Assembly: GCA_902589185.1 (NCBI GenBank)
Contig: CACIRZ010000007.1
Coordinates: forward strand, 1 to 47,333
Length of the DNA: 47,333 nt
Source of the DNA: an uncultured SAR116 cluster alpha proteobacterium
GTDB lineage: Bacteria; Pseudomonadota; Alphaproteobacteria; Puniceispirillales; Marisalimonadaceae
Direction: 5' to 3'
Made by a program: the position numbers and the translations under genes. Under the pieces are notes generated by a model. It had not been told where the DNA came from and ran no database searches. It saw only the letters and a list, made by a program, of their open reading frames with translations. The stretch's first letter is position 1. Each line of letters opens with the position of its first letter. Below are positions 35,499 to 44,379 of this stretch, piece by piece.

Positions 35499-36803
35499 AT
35501 GCATGATATTAAATTTATAAGAAACAATCCTGAAAAATTTATAAAACAAATGTCTCGTAGAGGTTTAAATATTGATTCATCTTCAATTCTCGACATTGAT
35601 AAAGTCATTAGAAAAAAACAATCTGAAATACAAGTTATACAAGAACAAAGAAATAATAGTTCAAAAGAAATTGGAAAGTTAATATCTGAAGGTAAAGACG
35701 TATCAGAATTAAAAAAAAATATTTCCAATTTAAAGTCTGAATTAACAAAAATAGATCAAGAAATAAAAAATTGTTCTAGTGAACTAAATGATATTTTAAA
35801 AGTATTACCCAACAGTTTAGATGATGATGTTCCTGATGGAGAAAATGAAAATGAAAATAAATTAATTAAAAAATGGGGAACAAAACCTAAATTTACTTTT
35901 GAGCCTCTAGATCATGTAGAGATTGGTGAAAAACTAAATCAACTTGATTTTAAGACTGGTGTTAAGATATCAGGATCAAGGTTTGTTTTATTAAGAGGAA
36001 AAATAGCTTTACTAGAAAGAGCACTATCTTCATTTATGATAGACACCCATGTGAATCATTTTGGTTTTGAAGAAATTTCTCCTCCCTATATCGTAAGAGA
36101 TGAAGCATTATATGGCACTGGTCAGCTTCCTAAATTTACAGACGATTTATTTTGTACAACAGACAAAAGATGGTTAATTCCTACAGCTGAAGTGCCTTTA
36201 ACTAATATTGTGAGGGATGAAATTCTTGATAAAAGTAGTTTACCATTAAGATTTGTTGCCAATACTCCTTGTTTCAGATCGGAAGCTGGAGCAGCTGGTA
36301 CTGATACTAGGGGTATGATACGTCAACACCAATTTTCTAAAGTGGAAATGGTTTTTATAACAAATCCAATTAATTCAGATGAAGAACTGAAAAACCTAGT
36401 TTCTTGTGCAGAAACCATTCTGAAAAAATTAGAATTACCATATAGAATTATGAAGTTATGTTCAGGAGATGTTGGGTTTTCAGCTAAGAAAACATTTGAT
36501 CTAGAGGTTTGGCTTCCTGGGCAAAATTCGGGGAAAGGTATGTACAGGGAAATTTCATCTTGCTCTAATTGTGGAGATTTTCAAGCAAGGAGAATGAATG
36601 CTAAATTTAAAGATAAAGAAACAAATAAAATTGATTTCTTGCATACACTTAATGGTTCCGGTTTAGCAATTGGCAGAACAATAATCGCCATATTAGAAAA
36701 TTATCAACAAAGTGACGGATCTGTTGTCATCCCTGATGTTCTTGTACCCTACATGAGGGGAATTAAAAAAATTGAAGCATTAAATTCAACACATGAACAA
36801 TAA
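35499..36803 (+). CDS. serS: Seryl-tRNA synthetase
   Basis: 434-residue class II synthetase that charges tRNA-Ser (and tRNA-Sec where present). ATG 35499 is used; the TTG just before it is unlikely. The N-terminal antiparallel coiled coil spans about 28-105. Class II motif 2 is FRSEAGAAGTDTRGMIRQHQF and motif 3 is GSGLAIGRTIIAILENYQ. The serine pocket EISSCSNCGDFQARR is intact. The surE gene overlaps its end by 11 bases. Confidence 0.96.
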   Translation: MHDIKFIRNNPEKFIKQMSRRGLNIDSSSILDIDKVIRKKQSEIQVIQEQRNNSSKEIGKLISEGKDVSELKKNISNLKSELTKIDQEIKNCSSELNDILKVLPNSLDDDVPDGENENENKLIKKWGTKPKFTFEPLDHVEIGEKLNQLDFKTGVKISGSRFVLLRGKIALLERALSSFMIDTHVNHFGFEEISPPYIVRDEALYGTGQLPKFTDDLFCTTDKRWLIPTAEVPLTNIVRDEILDKSSLPLRFVANTPCFRSEAGAAGTDTRGMIRQHQFSKVEMVFITNPINSDEELKNLVSCAETILKKLELPYRIMKLCSGDVGFSAKKTFDLEVWLPGQNSGKGMYREISSCSNCGDFQARRMNAKFKDKETNKIDFLHTLNGSGLAIGRTIIAILENYQQSDGSVVIPDVLVPYMRGIKKIEALNSTHEQ

Positions 36804-37554
36804 ATTGAATAATATTCTTATTTCCAATGATGATGGATATGAATCTGTTGGCTTGAAAGTTCTATCAAATATTGCTGAGCAACTAGCAGATAATGTTTTA
36901 ATAGTATCTCCAAAAACAAATCAATCAGCAAAATCAAAATCAATTACAATAAAACAACATATTAACTTCAGAGAAATGTCAAAAAATTTTTGGATTGTTG
37001 ATGGTACACCAACTGATTGTATAATTTTTGCTCTTAATCATTTATTTAACAAAAACAAACCTGATTTAATTCTTAGTGGTATAAATGCTGGAAGTAATAT
37101 TGGAGACGAAGTTTCTTATTCAGGGACTGTGGCTGCTGCATGGGAGGGTGCAGTGAGGGGAATAGATTCAATTGCGTTAAGTCAATACCGTGGTAATGAT
37201 AGAATTAATTCTTATGAGTGTTCGCAAGCCAAAGGTCTTGATATCATAAACTATTTACTAAAAATCAAATCACAAACCCCTAGATTTTATAATGTAAATT
37301 TTCCATTTATAATTTCATCTAATTTAGAAAATGTTAGAAGTTCATTCACAACTTTAGCATCCCAAAAAATTGCTGATGAAATTTTATTTGATGATGATTT
37401 TAGTTCCTTCATGATAGGGCGAATGATTAATGATCACAGTTCATTAATCAACACTGATTTAGAATGTTTAAAAAAAAATAAAATCTCAATAACACCATTG
37501 TCCTTAAATTTAAGTAATAAAGAATTTTTTAACAAAATGAATCATGATATTTGA
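36793..37554 (+). CDS. surE: 5'/3'-nucleotidase SurE
   Basis: 253-residue metal-dependent phosphatase acting on nucleoside monophosphates, linked to stationary-phase survival. N-terminal ILISNDDGYESVG contains the metal Asp pair (D13, D14), with PKTNQSAKSKSIT and SGINAGSNIGDEVSYSGTVAAA as further active-site motifs. It overlaps serS by 11 bases and pcm by 11 bases, implying tight translational coupling; the surE-pcm pair is conserved widely. Confidence 0.95.
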   Translation: MNNKLNNILISNDDGYESVGLKVLSNIAEQLADNVLIVSPKTNQSAKSKSITIKQHINFREMSKNFWIVDGTPTDCIIFALNHLFNKNKPDLILSGINAGSNIGDEVSYSGTVAAAWEGAVRGIDSIALSQYRGNDRINSYECSQAKGLDIINYLLKIKSQTPRFYNVNFPFIISSNLENVRSSFTTLASQKIADEILFDDDFSSFMIGRMINDHSSLINTDLECLKKNKISITPLSLNLSNKEFFNKMNHDI

Positions 37555-38188
37555 AAGCACAATTCAAAAAGCTAATTTAATTATGAAATTAAGATCTATG
37601 GGAATTTCTTCAAAAAATGTTTTATCTGCAATTGAAAAAATTCCTAGAGAAATTTTTCTTCCTTCTAACCTTAAAGATTATGCATATGAAAATAATCCTT
37701 TGCCTATTGGTTTTGAACAAACAATTAGTCAGCCATATATAGTTGCCTTAATGACTGAAGCTTTATCGCTAAAAGGAAATGAAGTAATTTTAGAAATAGG
37801 AACTGGTTCTGGTTACCAAACATCTATTTTATCAATTTTATCTAGAAGAGTTTATTCAATAGAAAGAATTCGCCCCTTATTAGTAAACGCAATTAGTTGT
37901 TTTAAAAAACTAAAGTTAACAAATATTATTTGCGAATATGGAGATGGGTTTTGGGGATGGCCAAAATTAGCACCATTTGATCATTTAATCATAACATGTG
38001 CAGTAGAAAAAATTGATAATAGATTATTAAGTCAAGTTAGATTTAATGGTACGTGTGTGGTGCCAGTAGGATCTGTTTTAAAAGAACAAAGATTAAAAAA
38101 AATAACTGTCAAAAATAACAGAGAAAACGATATTTGGGAAGATCTTGGTCAAGTCAATTTTGTTCCATTAATAAGTGATAATTATTGA
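37544..38188 (+). CDS. pcm: Protein-L-isoaspartate O-methyltransferase
   Basis: 214-residue SAM-dependent enzyme that starts repair of isoaspartyl residues in aged proteins. Motifs: IPREIFLP (about 33-40), GFEQTISQPYIVALMTEAL (about 57-75) and SAM-binding LEIGTGSGYQTSIL (about 83-96), with the late FDHLIITCAVEKI segment. It starts inside the end of surE, as in E. coli and many Alphaproteobacteria. Confidence 0.94.
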   Translation: MIFESTIQKANLIMKLRSMGISSKNVLSAIEKIPREIFLPSNLKDYAYENNPLPIGFEQTISQPYIVALMTEALSLKGNEVILEIGTGSGYQTSILSILSRRVYSIERIRPLLVNAISCFKKLKLTNIICEYGDGFWGWPKLAPFDHLIITCAVEKIDNRLLSQVRFNGTCVVPVGSVLKEQRLKKITVKNNRENDIWEDLGQVNFVPLISDNY

Positions 38189-38223
38189 AATTTGTTAGAT
38201 TTTAATTTAAGTCTAAAAATAAG

Positions 38224-39141
38224 GTGTTTAAATTGAATAAAAGTTATTACATCATTTTAATTTTTCTTATGTTTGGATGTCAAAGTAATAAGCTTTATGA
38301 CGATTTAAAAAAAGACCTTGCTCCCGAAAAAGAAGCTAAAATTTTTAATAAACCTTCTAGTTCAAATAACTTTGATATTCCATTAAATGGTATGATAATT
38401 GTTAAAGAAAATGAGACAATTTATAGTATTGCCAATAAATATAAAGTAATTCCAAAAGACATAATTGAAGATAATAATCTTTCAAAACCTTATGAATTAA
38501 AACCTAATCAAATTTTATTTTTAAGACATGAAAATATTTATATTGTGAAAGAGAGTGATACTATTGAAAAAATTTCGAAAAGATTTGCCGTTAAAAAATC
38601 AGAGATTATTAAATTGAATAAACTTAAAACTCCTTTCAATTTGGTTGTAGGGAAAAAAATCTTAATTCCATCGCTTAAAGATTTTTCAGTTGTAGACTTA
38701 ATTATTAATGAAAAAGTATATGATAAAAAACAAATTACTAAAAATGAATATACTTCTAACAATAAAAAAATTAAAAATGCACCTGTTTTTTTATGGCCAG
38801 CAAAAGGAGAAGTTATAAAAAATTTTGGTAGGTTTGGTAAAGGTCAGCATTATGATGGTATTGATATTATGTTTGGTAAAAACAAACCTATTTATTCGGC
38901 GTATGATGGAACGGTTGCATTTGTAGGATCACAAATTAAAAAGTTTGGTAATTTAATAATTGTAAAACACAATCAGTCTTGGGTAACTGCGTATTCCAAT
39001 TTAGGCAAGTATAGTGTTAAGGTTGGTGACAAAATAAAAAAACAACAAATAATTGCGTATACGCCTGAGAACAAAAATTATTTTCACTTTCAACTAAGGC
39101 ACAACAGAAATCCAGTTAACCCATTGAATTATTTAAATTAA
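38224..39141 (+). CDS. NlpD-like lipoprotein with LysM repeats and degenerate LytM (M23) domain
   Basis: About 305 residues. Starts are GTG 38224 or, with AAGG at eight bases, TTG 38233. A short lipoprotein-type leader ends FLMFGC. Two LysM repeats (about 57-100 and 106-150) bind peptidoglycan. The C-terminal M23 domain (about 190-305) lacks the zinc residues: HxGxD is HYDGID, YxH is YSN, and HxH is YFHF. It is therefore probably catalytically dead, like E. coli NlpD/EnvC, and would activate an amidase at division. Gene order after pcm is the usual one. Overlaps the DUF815 gene end by 4 bases. Confidence 0.87.
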   Translation: MFKLNKSYYIILIFLMFGCQSNKLYDDLKKDLAPEKEAKIFNKPSSSNNFDIPLNGMIIVKENETIYSIANKYKVIPKDIIEDNNLSKPYELKPNQILFLRHENIYIVKESDTIEKISKRFAVKKSEIIKLNKLKTPFNLVVGKKILIPSLKDFSVVDLIINEKVYDKKQITKNEYTSNNKKIKNAPVFLWPAKGEVIKNFGRFGKGQHYDGIDIMFGKNKPIYSAYDGTVAFVGSQIKKFGNLIIVKHNQSWVTAYSNLGKYSVKVGDKIKKQQIIAYTPENKNYFHFQLRHNRNPVNPLNYLN

Positions 39142-40001
39142 TAGATTTTTATATTTTGTCTGCTTGCTAAATCTTGAATAAATTGCCAAGCTACTCTTCC
39201 TGATCTGGCACCTCTAGTAATTGACCATTCAAGTGCCTCTGATTTAAGTTTATTTTTTTCTATAGATATTTTGAATTCGTAAGCATATGCTTCGACTATA
39301 GAAAGAAATGTATCTTGATCCATATTATGAAACCCAATCCATAATCCAAATCTATCAGACAAAGAGACTTTTTCTTCAACAGACTCTGAAGGATTTATAG
39401 CTGTAGATCTTTCATTTTCCATCATGTCTCTCGGCATTAAATGTCTTCTATTTGACGTTGCATAAAAGATTACATTATTCGGCTTTCCTTCTATACCTCC
39501 ATCAAGTGCAGCCTTTAGGCTTTTATAATTATTTTCGCCTGCATCAAAGGACAAATCATCACATAACAAGATAAATCTATAATTTTTGTGTTGAGATAAA
39601 AGTAATAAAAGTTCAGGAAGTTCCGATATATCTTCTCTATGAATTTCAACTAATTTTAAAGTTTTAGATTTTGTTTTTACAATAACCTCTTTATGAACAG
39701 CTTTAACAAGAGAAGATTTACCTGTTCCTCTTGCACCCCACAACAAAGCATTATTTGCACTCAAATTTTTGGAAAAACTTAATGTGTTGTTTAAAAGAAT
39801 TTCTTTCTGGTTATCAATGCCTTGAAGAAGAGAAATAGAAATACGGTTTATATTTTCGACAGGTCTAATTAAACCAGATTTGGATTCAAAAATAAAACCT
39901 TCACTTTGATCCAAATTATTAATTTTTTTATCAGCTGGAGCTAACCTTTCTAAAGCATTAGCAATTCTCTCTAAAATAGAATTTGTAGTATTATCAAACA
40001 T
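39138..40001 (-). CDS. DUF815 family AAA+ ATPase
   Basis: 287-residue ATPase of the DUF815 family. Walker A is GARGTGKSS (89-97) and a Walker-B-like acid pair occurs in FILLCDDLSFD. The C-terminal SITRGARSGRVAWQFIQDLA segment is the typical sensor-like end. Members are found next to yajC-sec in Alphaproteobacteria and have no firm function. It converges with the NlpD-like gene by 4 bases and diverges from yajC across about 100 bases. Confidence 0.88.
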   Translation of the reverse strand: MFDNTTNSILERIANALERLAPADKKINNLDQSEGFIFESKSGLIRPVENINRISISLLQGIDNQKEILLNNTLSFSKNLSANNALLWGARGTGKSSLVKAVHKEVIVKTKSKTLKLVEIHREDISELPELLLLLSQHKNYRFILLCDDLSFDAGENNYKSLKAALDGGIEGKPNNVIFYATSNRRHLMPRDMMENERSTAINPSESVEEKVSLSDRFGLWIGFHNMDQDTFLSIVEAYAYEFKISIEKNKLKSEALEWSITRGARSGRVAWQFIQDLASRQNIKIY

Positions 40002-40114
40002 TATAAAAGGCCTAAATAATTAAAAGTTGTAATATATATAATTTTAAAATTTTATCTATGGTCTTTCTTAGTTTTTTTATATATAAGTTGTTATCTTTAT
40101 TTAATGTTTAAAAT

Positions 40115-40118
40115 GGAG
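40115..40118 (+). promoter_or_regulatory. Ribosome-binding site deciding the yajC start
   Basis: GGAG six bases before ATG 40125. It lies inside the frame opened by upstream ATGs at 40104 and 40113, making those unlikely starts. Confidence 0.6.
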
Positions 40119-40124
40119 TTACTT

Positions 40125-40481
40125 ATGATTTCAAGTGCATTTGCTCAATCAGCAGCTGGAGGAGCTGGAGGTTTTTCATTACAGGGGCTTCTACCATTTA
40201 TTTTAATTTTTATAATTTTTTATTTTTTACTTATAAGACCTCAACAAAAAAGAGTTAAACAACATAAACTAATGGTTGAGAGTTTAAAGAGAGGTAATAA
40301 AGTTTTAACTGCAGGAGGAATATTGGGTGTGGTTACAAAAGCTATCGATGGATCTGAAACTGTAAGTGTAGAAATTGCTTCAGGGGTAACTGTTGAACTT
40401 GCAAGACAAATGATATCTGAAGTTCGCGGTGATCAAAAGGTAAAACCTGAAGATAAAAAATCAAATTCTAAGAAAAAGTAA
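40125..40481 (+). CDS. yajC: Preprotein translocase accessory subunit YajC
   Basis: 118 residues from the chosen start. Small inner-membrane protein of the SecDF-YajC complex. One membrane helix (LLPFILIFIIFYFLLIRPQ) is followed by RPQQKRVKQHKLMVESLKRGNKVLTAGGILGVV, the family signature. It begins MISSAFAQSAAGGAGG, a common alphaproteobacterial YajC start. Directly upstream of secD. Confidence 0.94.
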   Translation: MISSAFAQSAAGGAGGFSLQGLLPFILIFIIFYFLLIRPQQKRVKQHKLMVESLKRGNKVLTAGGILGVVTKAIDGSETVSVEIASGVTVELARQMISEVRGDQKVKPEDKKSNSKKK

Positions 40482-40512
40482 TTAAAAAACTTTTTTTTTA
40501 TAATGTTGTGAG

Positions 40513-42081
40513 ATGAAAAATTTATCAAAAATAAGATTAATATTAATAATTATAAGTGTAATTATAGGTATAGTATATGCTTTACCAAACTTTTTTAATA
40601 CGTCTCAACAAATTAAATCATTCAACTTTTTACCAGGTAAAAAAATAAATCTTGGTCTTGATTTACAGGGTGGTTCATACTTGTTACTCAAAGCCGATAT
40701 GGATGTTGTTTTTGCTGAAAAACTCGACACTCTTTTATCCGATATTAGATCTTCACTTAGGAAATCAAAAATTGGTTATAAAAAATTAAGCATACAAAAT
40801 GATGTTATTTCATTTCAAAAACGTGGAGAAACTTCAAATGAAAAAATCAAATCAGTTTTATTTTCATTAGATAAAAACCTAATTTTAGAAAATAAACTTG
40901 ACTCTTTTTTTATAAAATTTTCAGATCAAAATAAAAAAAATATTACAAAAACCACAATGGCTCAGGCCATTGAAATAGTTAGAAGAAGAATAGATGAAAC
41001 AGGAACAAATGAGCCCAGCATTCAACAACAAGGTGCTGATCGTATAATTGTCCAACTTCCTGGTCTGGATGATCCAAGCCGTATCAAAAAATTATTAGGT
41101 AAAACTGCAAAATTAACATTTCAATTAGCTCATCCAACTATTTCCCCTGATGATTTAGATATAAATTCAAAAGCACCTCCTGGTTTTGTCAAATTACAAG
41201 AAGATAAAAATCCTGATCGTTTTTACATGATAAATAAAAGAGTTATGGTTTCTGGTGAAATGCTGAAGGATGCAAGTCCAACATTTGACAGAAACAACAG
41301 CCCATCGGTTTCATTTCAATTATCTCCTTTAGGCGGAAAGAAGTTTGGACGAGTTACTGGAAAACACATAGGTAGAGCTTTTGCAATTGTATTAGACGGA
41401 AAAGTTGTTAGTGCTCCAGTAATACAAACACAAATATTTTCAACTGGGCAAATTACAGGTGCTTTTTCAGTTCAAGAAACGAATGATTTAGCACTAGTTC
41501 TTAGATCAGGTGCATTACCTGCTCCAATGGTTATTCTTGAAGAACGTTCAGTTGGTCCAGGTCTTGGCAGTGACTCTATTTCAGCAGGAAAAATCGCAAG
41601 TGTTTTTGGTTTAATTGCAGTAATGATTTTTATGTTAATAACTTATGGTATGTTTGGAGTTTTTGCTAATGTTGCACTCATCTGTAATATTGTTTTTATA
41701 ATTGCATTATTAAGCCTTATTCAAGCAACTCTTACATTACCTGGTATTGCTGGAATAGTTTTGACTATGGGAATGGCTGTAGATGCAAATGTTTTAATTT
41801 TTGAGAGAATAAAAGAGGAATTTAATTCTGGTAGAAATATTCTTGATGCAATCGAGGCTGGATTTCAAAGGGCTATATCAACTATTGTAGATGCTAACTT
41901 AACAACCTTGTTTGCCGCCTTGGCATTGTTTTCATTCGGAAGTGGTCCAATTAAAGGATTTTCAGTAACTTTAATGATTGGCATAGCAACTTCAATGTTT
42001 ACCGCGATTGTCATTACAAAATATATAGTTTTTTTATATTCAAAGAAAAAAGATATTAATAGTGTTTTCTTACAGGGCTAA
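40513..42081 (+). CDS. secD: Protein translocase subunit SecD
   Basis: 522-residue RND-like membrane protein that uses the proton motive force to pull proteins out of the Sec channel. Six helices are expected: one at the N-terminus and five after residue 370. Signature motifs are LGLDLQGGSYLLLK (about 46-59), a P1 base with MAQAIEIVRRRIDETGTNEPSIQ, and the helix-4 segment GMAVDANVLIFERIKEE. Shorter than E. coli SecD (615), as in other Alphaproteobacteria. Followed by secF after 3 bases. Confidence 0.95.
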   Translation: MKNLSKIRLILIIISVIIGIVYALPNFFNTSQQIKSFNFLPGKKINLGLDLQGGSYLLLKADMDVVFAEKLDTLLSDIRSSLRKSKIGYKKLSIQNDVISFQKRGETSNEKIKSVLFSLDKNLILENKLDSFFIKFSDQNKKNITKTTMAQAIEIVRRRIDETGTNEPSIQQQGADRIIVQLPGLDDPSRIKKLLGKTAKLTFQLAHPTISPDDLDINSKAPPGFVKLQEDKNPDRFYMINKRVMVSGEMLKDASPTFDRNNSPSVSFQLSPLGGKKFGRVTGKHIGRAFAIVLDGKVVSAPVIQTQIFSTGQITGAFSVQETNDLALVLRSGALPAPMVILEERSVGPGLGSDSISAGKIASVFGLIAVMIFMLITYGMFGVFANVALICNIVFIIALLSLIQATLTLPGIAGIVLTMGMAVDANVLIFERIKEEFNSGRNILDAIEAGFQRAISTIVDANLTTLFAALALFSFGSGPIKGFSVTLMIGIATSMFTAIVITKYIVFLYSKKKDINSVFLQG

Positions 42082-42084
42082 AAA

Positions 42085-43032
42085 ATGAAATTATTAAGGC
42101 TTATACCAAATAATACAAATTTTGATTTTTTGCGTATTAAAGTGATTGCTTTCTTTTTTTCTTTAATAATTTTATCCGGAACTTTTATCAGTTTAATGGT
42201 TAATAACTTAAATTATGGAATCGATTTTAAAGGAGGAATACTGCTTGAATTAAGAAGTAAAAACACTAATTCACCAAATATTAATGAGCTAAGAGAAAAA
42301 ATATCTACCCTAAATGCAGGTGAAGTATCGATACAAAACTTTGGTAAAGATACTGACTTTTTAGTGAGAATTCAAAAGCAAGAGGGTGATCAAAAAGAAC
42401 AAATAGCTATGATTGAAAAAGTTAAATCTCTTACTGATAAAGATTACACTGTTAGAAGATCTGAATTTGTAGGCCCTGTTGTTGGAGATGAATTGAAGAC
42501 TGCGGGAATATATTCGGTATTACTAGCTCTAATATCAATAATGATTTACATATGGTTTAGATTTGAGTGGCAATTCTCTATTGCAGCAATTTTAGCTTTA
42601 ATTCATGATGTTTTAACAACAGTCGGTCTTTTTTCTATATTGCAGCTAGAATTTAATTTAGCTACGATAGCTGCTATTTTAACAACAGCTGGTTACTCAA
42701 TTAATGACACTGTTGTGATATTTGATCGTGTTAGAGAAAATTTAAGAAGATATAAATCAAAAACTCACTATTTCATTTATAACAAATCAATTAATGAAAC
42801 ACTCTCTAGAACTGTTATTACTTCAGTAACAACATTATTGGCATTGTTTATTATTTTCTTTTTTGGTGGTGCGGTTTTATCTGATTTTGCTCTTGCAATG
42901 ATTTGGGGCGTGGTTATAGGTACTTTTTCATCTATTTTCGTAGCGGTGTCACTTTTGACTTACTTTAATATTAACAAAGGTGAAAAAGTTGATGATCGTA
43001 CAAATGTACCAGAATACGAGAGAGAAAACTAA
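42085..43032 (+). CDS. secF: Protein translocase subunit SecF
   Basis: 315-residue partner of SecD with six helices. Motifs: NYGIDFKGGILLEL (about 45-58), RRSEFVGPVVGDELK, and GYSINDTVVIFDRVREN (about 205-221), the last holding the conserved Asp of the proton path. Together with SecD and YajC it aids late protein export. Its stop overlaps the convergent trmFO stop by 4 bases. Confidence 0.95.
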   Translation: MKLLRLIPNNTNFDFLRIKVIAFFFSLIILSGTFISLMVNNLNYGIDFKGGILLELRSKNTNSPNINELREKISTLNAGEVSIQNFGKDTDFLVRIQKQEGDQKEQIAMIEKVKSLTDKDYTVRRSEFVGPVVGDELKTAGIYSVLLALISIMIYIWFRFEWQFSIAAILALIHDVLTTVGLFSILQLEFNLATIAAILTTAGYSINDTVVIFDRVRENLRRYKSKTHYFIYNKSINETLSRTVITSVTTLLALFIIFFFGGAVLSDFALAMIWGVVIGTFSSIFVAVSLLTYFNINKGEKVDDRTNVPEYEREN

Positions 43033-44378
43033 AAATTAACTTTTTTAATCCAATCTTTAAATGAGTTAATCGCAGTATTAGATTGAATTTTTTTCTTTTC
43101 TCTTCCTTTTATATGTTTTTTATTTTTTAGATCTAAATTTATGTCTGGCATTAGTCCAAAATTTATATTCATAGGTTGAAATGTATCTGGGTTTGCATAC
43201 ATCGTAATATGTTTTAATAAGGCACCATGTGCTGTGTTTTCAGGAGGTAATTTTAATTTCTTGTTTTTTAAATCATATGCTGCAACAATCCCAGCCATAA
43301 ACCCAATAGCTGATGATTCAACATATCCTTCAACACCTGTTATTTGCCCTGCAAAAATAATATTTTGAGAGCTTTTAAGTCTTAAAGATGGATCTAAAAG
43401 TTTAGGCGATTTTATAAAAGTATTTCTATGGAGGCCACCAAGTCTTGCAAATTCTGAATTTTCAAGCCCCGGGATAGTTTTAAATATATCTTTTTGTGCA
43501 CCATGTTTCATTTTTGTTTGAAAACCAACAATATTATATAAGGTACCAGATTTATTGTCTTGTCTTAACTGTACAACAGCGTATGGTTCTTCTTTTTTAT
43601 GTGGATTTTTTAATCCAACAGGTTTCATTGGCCCATATCTTAATGTTTCATCACCTCGTCTGATTATTTCTTCTATAGGCATACAACCCTCAAAAAATGG
43701 AGTATCTTCAAATTCTTTAAATTCCATTTTTGGAGCTTTTTTTATTTTCTCTATAAATTGATAATATTCTTCTTTTGATAAGGGACAATTTATATAATCA
43801 TCTCCATTTCCTTTATCATATCTAGATTGTTTCCAAGCTACTGACATATTTATTGTTTCTTCATAAACAATAGGGGCAATGGCATCATAAAAAGCTAGAG
43901 AATTTTCAGAAGTTTTAATTTTGATGCTTTCAGTCAATGTTTTGGAAGTCAATGGTCCTGTTGAAACTATTACTGGTTGATTCTTAAATTCATCAAGGCT
44001 TCTTACTTCTTCATTTATAATATTAATATTTGGAATTGACTTAATAGTTTTATTAACTTCTTTTGAAAAATTATCTCTGTCAACTGCTAAGGCAGACCCA
44101 GCTGGAACTTTATTATGATCGGCACATTTCATTATCAAGGAGTCTGCAATACGTAATTCTTCGTGTAAAACTCCGACTGCATTATATTCTTTATCATCAG
44201 AACGAAAAGAGTTAGAGCAAACCAGTTCTGCTAAATATTTTGTTTGATGAGCTTCTGTTTTTACTTTTGGCCTCATTTCATACAAATCTACATTTATATC
44301 AAACTTAGAAATTTGGTATGCAGCTTCACATCCAGCTAAACCACCTCCAATAATTACAATTTTGTTATTATTGGTCAT
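43029..44378 (-). CDS. trmFO: Folate-dependent tRNA (uracil-54-C5) methyltransferase
   Basis: 449-residue FAD enzyme that makes m5U (T) at position 54 of tRNA using 5,10-methylenetetrahydrofolate rather than SAM. FAD-binding IIGGGLAGCEAA (9-20); the catalytic cysteines appear as C54 (ELVCSNSFRSD) and the Cys of FFEGCMPIEEI (about 223). The IDVTGVEGY-like segment (FAGQITGVEGYVESSAIGF) is characteristic. It lies one base downstream of uvrA, in the same transcript. Confidence 0.95.
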   Translation of the reverse strand: MTNNNKIVIIGGGLAGCEAAYQISKFDINVDLYEMRPKVKTEAHQTKYLAELVCSNSFRSDDKEYNAVGVLHEELRIADSLIMKCADHNKVPAGSALAVDRDNFSKEVNKTIKSIPNINIINEEVRSLDEFKNQPVIVSTGPLTSKTLTESIKIKTSENSLAFYDAIAPIVYEETINMSVAWKQSRYDKGNGDDYINCPLSKEEYYQFIEKIKKAPKMEFKEFEDTPFFEGCMPIEEIIRRGDETLRYGPMKPVGLKNPHKKEEPYAVVQLRQDNKSGTLYNIVGFQTKMKHGAQKDIFKTIPGLENSEFARLGGLHRNTFIKSPKLLDPSLRLKSSQNIIFAGQITGVEGYVESSAIGFMAGIVAAYDLKNKKLKLPPENTAHGALLKHITMYANPDTFQPMNINFGLMPDINLDLKNKKHIKGREKKKIQSNTAINSFKDWIKKVNF

Positions 44379-44379
44379 T

